From Pyrenopolyporus hunteri (Eukaryota; Ascomycota; Sordariomycetes; Xylariales; Hypoxylaceae): DNA of 64,000 bases. The position numbers and the translations under genes were made by a program. The DNA is taken from contig CADCXC010000003.1 in the NCBI GenBank assembly GCA_902806595.1, forward strand, positions 2,294,001 through 2,358,000. Direction: 5' to 3'. Of this stretch, positions 59,353-64,000 are shown piece after piece. The stretch's first letter is position 1. Each line of letters starts with the position of its first letter. Below the pieces are notes generated by a model, which worked only from the letters and a program-made list of their open reading frames with translations, searched no databases and was not told the DNA's origin.

Positions 59353-60390
59353 TGCGAAGGACTATGCAGTTGCATTGCGTTCTCAGTTGGAGGAGAACGA
59401 AAAAGACGCGGTGTTCGAACTCAAATCAATTAAAGTGCGACTTTCGGATAATTAGAACAAAGGCGGCATGTACCCCGGTACCATGAGACCCGCCACTGCG
59501 CAAGGTATACGCGGGGTCATATGACGCGAGTTAAGGTTATATGCACGATAATCCTCTAATACAGATCGGGTATAGCGGGGACTAACAGGTTATATTACAT
59601 AATAAGGGTACCTAGGTACCGGGTATACGTCAACTACCTCCTCTAAGAGCCATGGAATACAAACTTCTAGTTTCTACACGTGAGGCTAGAAATACGCGAC
59701 TGATTCCCAACGTAATCGGAGGAGATGCATGTACCATCCCCGTTTCCTTGGAGGAGGACGTCGCGTGACTGTAGTTGGCGGCGCCGAACATAGCATTCCC
59801 AATGGACACGGAGTTCTCCACGGCCTTGAGGGGGAAAAGGGGGTAGTCTGTTAGGTGTTATTCGGCGTGAAAGGCGCTCAATTGCAAGATGCTTCACCAA
59901 CTATCATACCCTTGAATATATCCACCTAGGTATGTTAGCACCTTCTCGCCTGGGTCCTTACCTAGACGCTAAGGGTTACCACGGGAATGGTCAGGATATC
60001 ATACGGCCTACGTAGCTCACAAATACTAGGATTTACACATAGAGAATGCATGGCCCAGTAGGCAGGATAAGGAAATAAAAATGCCAAGAATAGAACTACG
60101 AACCATAGAAATGGATTTTGGCGCATGATACTTTACGTAGGGTCACTTATTCAGACGAATTGGCTTAGACGGTTAACGTTTCCGTTCTCTTGTTTTGGCG
60201 AGGGGTATCCCTTAACTAGCTAGCTAATGTACTCTATTTCCGGCCAGATTGACTGGTCAGGACTTGATTCATGACTTCTCAAATCAGATTTGCTGTCTCA
60301 ACTGTGTAATTTGGTTCGGGAGAAATCATCACCGTCGTAGGCCGGATGTAGAACGGTTCCTCAGATGTGAGGAATATTGGAAGAAGTGGT
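59353..60390. other. Intergenic between BRCT protein gene and small secreted protein gene
   Basis: About 1 kb. It holds the upstream region of the checkpoint gene and the 3' region of the secreted-protein gene. A GTACCTAGGTACC palindrome lies at about 59609-59621. No gene supported. Confidence 0.5.
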
Positions 60391-61119
60391 TTAGTTGGAA
60401 CCAGCCGGGTTCGGGGCTGTGCAGGCGCTGCCCTTGCCGACGTCAGTCAGAATGACGTTCCAGTCGTCAGGGTTGAAAGCCTGGCCTCCTCCGACGTAGT
60501 CGTTTCCGTCGTTGTGGCGACGCTTGCACGTCTCGTAGACTCGCTGGGCAAACCAGGCCTTGAAAATTTGGGTTAGCCCGGCTCTATGGATTCATCTCGA
60601 ATAAGAAGGTTGGGGTAGAGAAGAAATGGTCATGGAAATGGCAGGATTATAGTCTCTTGCTTGGGTATTGGGAGCTGAGGGAGAGGTGGGATGTTAAAGG
60701 GTAACTTACGATGTCCGAGTAGGCTAGATCGACGGCCTTGTTCTTATCGTTGCAGACGACCACACCGGCTCCGGTATTCTGGCTGCAGGAGGCCTGCTTG
60801 CAGACGCGTGGGCCAGCATCGATGTGAAGACGCTTGTCACCTGCCTTCAGAAGCTGGGAGAACGGGTAGCTGTAGTCCTCAGCAGGGAGCTCCTCGTTAT
60901 TGCCAGGCGGAGCGCCACAGAGGACCTTAATGTTGTCATCGCGCTGTAGGTAGACATATTATGTTAGCAATCACCATGCTCGAGTACAGTGATGAATGGT
61001 GAGAATGTTCTGGGATAGGAACTAACCTTCTGAGCGTCGACGGCGGGTGCGCCGTTCGGGGCTCGGGTGACCGCGGCCATGATCGACGAGGCGAAAAGGA
61101 CAACCGGAGTAACCTTCAT
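60391..61119 (-). CDS. Small secreted cysteine-rich protein (effector-like), unknown family
   Basis: Three exons, 61119-61027, 60943-60710 and 60558-60391, all phase 0, give 164 residues. Exon 1 encodes a signal peptide (MKVTPVVLFASSIMAAVTRA) followed by a Pro/Ala spacer. The mature part has six cysteines in contexts VLCGAPPG, RVCKQ, SCSQ, VVVCND, ETCKRR and SACTAP, enough for three disulfides. A central AEDYSYPFSQLLKAGDKRLH region precedes the Cys cluster, and a Gly-rich segment (DGNDYVGGGQAFNPDDW) lies near the end. No catalytic motif is evident. It is below 200 residues, secreted and Cys-rich, as candidate effectors or antimicrobial proteins are, but that is inference. Branch sites (GCTAAC in both introns) support the model; none of the exons is a long ORF. 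Confidence 0.85.
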
Positions 61120-63114
61120 CTTGAATGCGTTGTGAATTGCTAAAGTGTTATGGGTATGTTTATGGGTACGTGAGTTCGTGTTGCTGTTAGTATGAGGTGG
61201 TTGAAGGAATTGAGAGAGATGTGCGGGATGGAGGCTGGTTTAAATAGTCCAGTCCTCGAGGTTCTGATGCGCCCCGTATAGTTTGGAAACAACGAGTCAG
61301 TGGTCACTTGTCTTTTCTTCGGGTAAACGGTGTTATTTGCTAATGACATCGTTCCAGGTTGTCGCTTAACAGGACAGTACGACTCCTTTGTGGGTGTAAC
61401 TACCATTGTCACCCGAGTGATGAGGCCAAACAGAGAAGGAGGGACTGGTTCTCAACGCCTAAATAGGTACCTCCTCAGGCGTCTGAATGTTTGCTTGTGT
61501 TTCTAGGAAGTATCTTCGGGACACCTTTTCCAACCATCGCCCAATATCATTCGCCCCTGACGTAGATTCGGCGTAGGTAGGTACTTTCCTCGGCCATCCG
61601 GTCCCTCCACAAGAGCCAACAACCACCCGGCCAGCAAGCTACCCGCCAGTTATCCATATACATCCACGGCAAATTAACTTCAAATCGACCCTGACAGAGC
61701 CTTTCAAGTTAGGTACCTAGGTAACTGCGCAAATAAAACTTTTCAAGTAGAAAGGGGCAAACTTTCTCAGCTAAACAACCGGAAATCCACGAGCCGCGAA
61801 GATCTTCTAGCGATAGTCTCCGGCACGGTACTCGTCTAATTAAACGCATACTGAAGCCTGCTACTCTGTATTGAGATATCCCGCGAATCAACAAGCCTCC
61901 AACTTAAGCGATACTGATGAATTAGGAATAGGGGGGATATGACCATTCTCTTTATATGAGTGTCTACAATTATCTGAGAACTATTTCATACATAGCGGAT
62001 TGATCTCATAATTTGAGGCAACAGTAACTGGATTTAGGTGTGGTAATATTCAGGGGCTACATTTCCAGAGAACTATTTGTCAACTTGAGCATGCTCGTAG
62101 AATCCCCATACTAACTATGTTATAAAGAAACCAATAATAGATGAAGATGAGGTCGCGCCACGACTACATAGACCCGGACAAAGTAGCCTAACATCTACGC
62201 GCGGAGCGAGGTATGAACCACATCAAATATTCACCAGCATAAAATCCTAATAATCAGGCTCATATATGAAAACTGAGTGGCGTATTTAGGTGGTATTGAA
62301 TGAAATTGTCATAGATCGGTAGGTGATAGTTAAGGGGATTGCTAACTTTGGTCTATTTCTCGACCTCTACTTCACCTAATCCTTTTCACCGGAAATGCGT
62401 TATATAGGCACTCTGTTTCCTTACTGCAGTGTATAAACTGCCTGTCTATGATGTGATTTTGGAACAGGGGTGAGGGTGTAGAAGCGGCTCACTGGAGCTT
62501 CGTAAGAATGCTCAACAGGTGACAACTGCTACCTGTCGATTGTTAGGCCCGGCAAATAGTTAAGCAGCCTAGAATAGCCCTTCGATAAGGACTTGAACAC
62601 GCTAAGCGAAGGTGGGTGCCGACCAATTTATAACGGGTATTATTTGAATTCTAGCAATTATTTACTGAGTACAAAAGGGGCCGGCTGACTGACGCCTAGC
62701 AAGACATTCCTGTTAGATGGACGGATGAACTTGGCAACTCCTATGTCTTAAAGGCTGCCTCATAAAACAGTAGACCAAGTACCTACCTAGGTAGGTAGGT
62801 ACCTGCTAAAGAGCTTATTAGAGAAGTCTCTTTTCGGCAAGCATATAAGGGCACTGAGAAAAGCTCCTACAATGTAACATAATATTTAGCCTTAATAGCC
62901 CGCCTCTGGCGTTTTATTAATTATTGCTACTAAGGATAAGCTTTTTCTTTTTCTATATAATAGTCTCTCAACTGAGAAACCAGAGTCTATAATAGGGTAA
63001 TACGAAAGAAAGATCATCCCTTCCGGGGTAGCGTTGACCAAGCCATCGCTAGAATCTATTTTCTAGAAATTCCAACATCTAACATCATAAGCACCTGAGT
63101 GCTGGGATGGGCGC
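61120..63114. other. Intergenic between small secreted protein gene and ornithine decarboxylase
   Basis: 2 kb, AT-rich towards the right. It contains the promoter of the small secreted protein (immediately right of 61119), a TAGGTA cluster (62779-62804), a GTACCTAGGTA motif near 61714 and the 3' region of ornithine decarboxylase. No gene supported. Confidence 0.5.
62779..62804. repeat. GTACCTACCTAGGTAGGTAGGTACC palindromic repeat
   Basis: A nearly perfect inverted repeat built from TACC/GGTA tetramers around CCTAGG. It belongs to the same family as the clusters at 41249 and 54823. Confidence 0.85.
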
Positions 63115-64000
63115 TTAGAGATCCATGAGAGCTCTGGCGCCGGGTTCGCTGCAGACGTAAATGACGTCGTGGCTGTCACTGAAACCGTTGAACTTGGTGG
63201 CCGAGCATTTGGTGTAGGCTCCCATGTCTTCGAAGTATAGCCAGTCACCAACGTCGAGTTCGTGGGGAAAACGGATGCTTTCGGTAATGCGGTCGATGCC
63301 ATCGCAAGTTGGTCCCCAAATCGAGTATTCAATACCAGCGCCAGCGCCCTCAGGCAGGCTATCAGCAAGAGAAGAATTGTAGAATGTCCGATTACCCGCA
63401 CGCAGCACCTTCGCGACAGGGTGCTGATGGTCGAACATGATGCTACTGAAGTTTCCATACAATCCGTCGTTGATATAAGCCATGTAGCTGGTCTCACCGG
63501 TGACCGGATTGTCAATGGTGCGGCGAGCTATGATGTTGCAAGCAATGGTGAATGCTGAGGAAACATAATAGCGACCGGGTTCAGCAATGATGTTGATATG
63601 CGGAGGGAAATACTCGTCTAGAGCATTGCGGAGAACGTGTGCCATGTCCTCGAAAGTATCGCCACTGAATCCTCCGCCGACATCGAGCGTTTTCAAATCA
63701 AAGCCGTGGGCATAGGCTTGCTTGAAGACAACTTCCGCGTCCTGGACGGCCTTTAGAAAGGCAAGGGGATCAGAAGCGCCAGAGCCCACGTGGAAGCTAA
63801 CGCCGACAACGTTAAGCCCAAGTTCTTTAGCGAGAGCTAGAAGTTCATCAGTGGAGTCTAGAGATGCGCCGAACTTGAGACTCAAGCGACATAGACTCGA
63901 CGAGTCGTCGGTCAAAATGCGCAAGAAAAGCTCAGCATCGGGGAAGAGCTTGGCAATTTTGCGCAGCTCGTCAGCGTTATCGAAAGTCATCTGCTTGACG
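63115..64000 (-). CDS. SPE1: Ornithine decarboxylase (5' part outside window)
   Basis: The frame is open to the right window edge; 294 residues remain, about two thirds of a usual 430-450-residue enzyme. It decarboxylates ornithine to putrescine, the first step of polyamine synthesis, using pyridoxal phosphate as a homodimer. Visible fold-type III features are VGVSFHVGSGASDP, LDVGGGFSGD (phosphate-binding Gly loop), IAEPGRYYVSSAF, and the catalytic Cys in WGPTCDGIDRI, which completes the active site of the partner subunit. DVGDWLYFEDMGAYT follows near the end. The PLP lysine (PFYAVK-type motif) lies upstream, off the window. The downstream spacer separates it from the small secreted protein. 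Confidence 0.96.
   Translation of the reverse strand, partial: VKQMTFDNADELRKIAKLFPDAELFLRILTDDSSSLCRLSLKFGASLDSTDELLALAKELGLNVVGVSFHVGSGASDPLAFLKAVQDAEVVFKQAYAHGFDLKTLDVGGGFSGDTFEDMAHVLRNALDEYFPPHINIIAEPGRYYVSSAFTIACNIIARRTIDNPVTGETSYMAYINDGLYGNFSSIMFDHQHPVAKVLRAGNRTFYNSSLADSLPEGAGAGIEYSIWGPTCDGIDRITESIRFPHELDVGDWLYFEDMGAYTKCSATKFNGFSDSHDVIYVCSEPGARALMDL

Overview
This window looks like nuclear DNA of a filamentous ascomycete, most likely a sordariomycete. Most genes carry introns of about 49-210 nt, usually with GTAAGT/GTATGT donors and CTAAC/CTNAC-type branch sites. The intergenic DNA is peppered with TAGGTA/ACCTAGGT-type repeats, and fungal-only families (CipC, Rieske-tailed FAD oxidoreductase, class-2 secreted lipase, nitrilase) sit among housekeeping genes. 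I reconstructed introns by hand. In every multi-exon gene below the exon phases join and the summed coding length is a multiple of three. No RNA evidence was available. I saw no tRNA, rRNA or CRISPR.

Layout. 1-7.2 kb: the 3' end of a salicylate-hydroxylase-like FAD monooxygenase, facing a seven-exon minus-strand gene that encodes an indoleamine-dioxygenase/PrnB-like heme domain, a CPR-like FAD/NAD(P)H domain without an FMN domain, a cytochrome b5 domain and a long tail in one ~1709-residue chain. 9.3-20.0 kb: a translation and RNA block (TRM61, cysteinyl-tRNA synthetase, CipC-like protein, SmD3, tryptophanyl-tRNA synthetase), with two divergent pairs. 20.5-29.7 kb: nitrilase, MFS transporter, secreted lipase and an RRM-like protein, separated by AT-rich spacers. 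31.9-44.8 kb: AAA ATPase, FAD oxidoreductase-Rieske protein, M16C metallopeptidase with an acidic tail, and a ZW10/Dsl1-family tether. 45.7-49.1 kb: TMEM14-family protein and a Ser-rich conserved protein. 49.1-55.7 kb: a gene-poor stretch with simple repeats. 55.7-61.1 kb: a Rad9/Crb2-type BRCT checkpoint protein and a six-cysteine small secreted protein. 63.1-64 kb: the 3' part of ornithine decarboxylase, running off the window.

The most notable item is the dioxygenase-reductase-cytochrome b5 fusion. It would put a heme oxygenase and a whole electron path, NAD(P)H to FAD to b5 heme to oxygenase heme, on one polypeptide. Cytochrome b5 and its reductases are reported reductants of mammalian IDO, so the fusion makes biochemical sense. 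I do not know of a description of this architecture.
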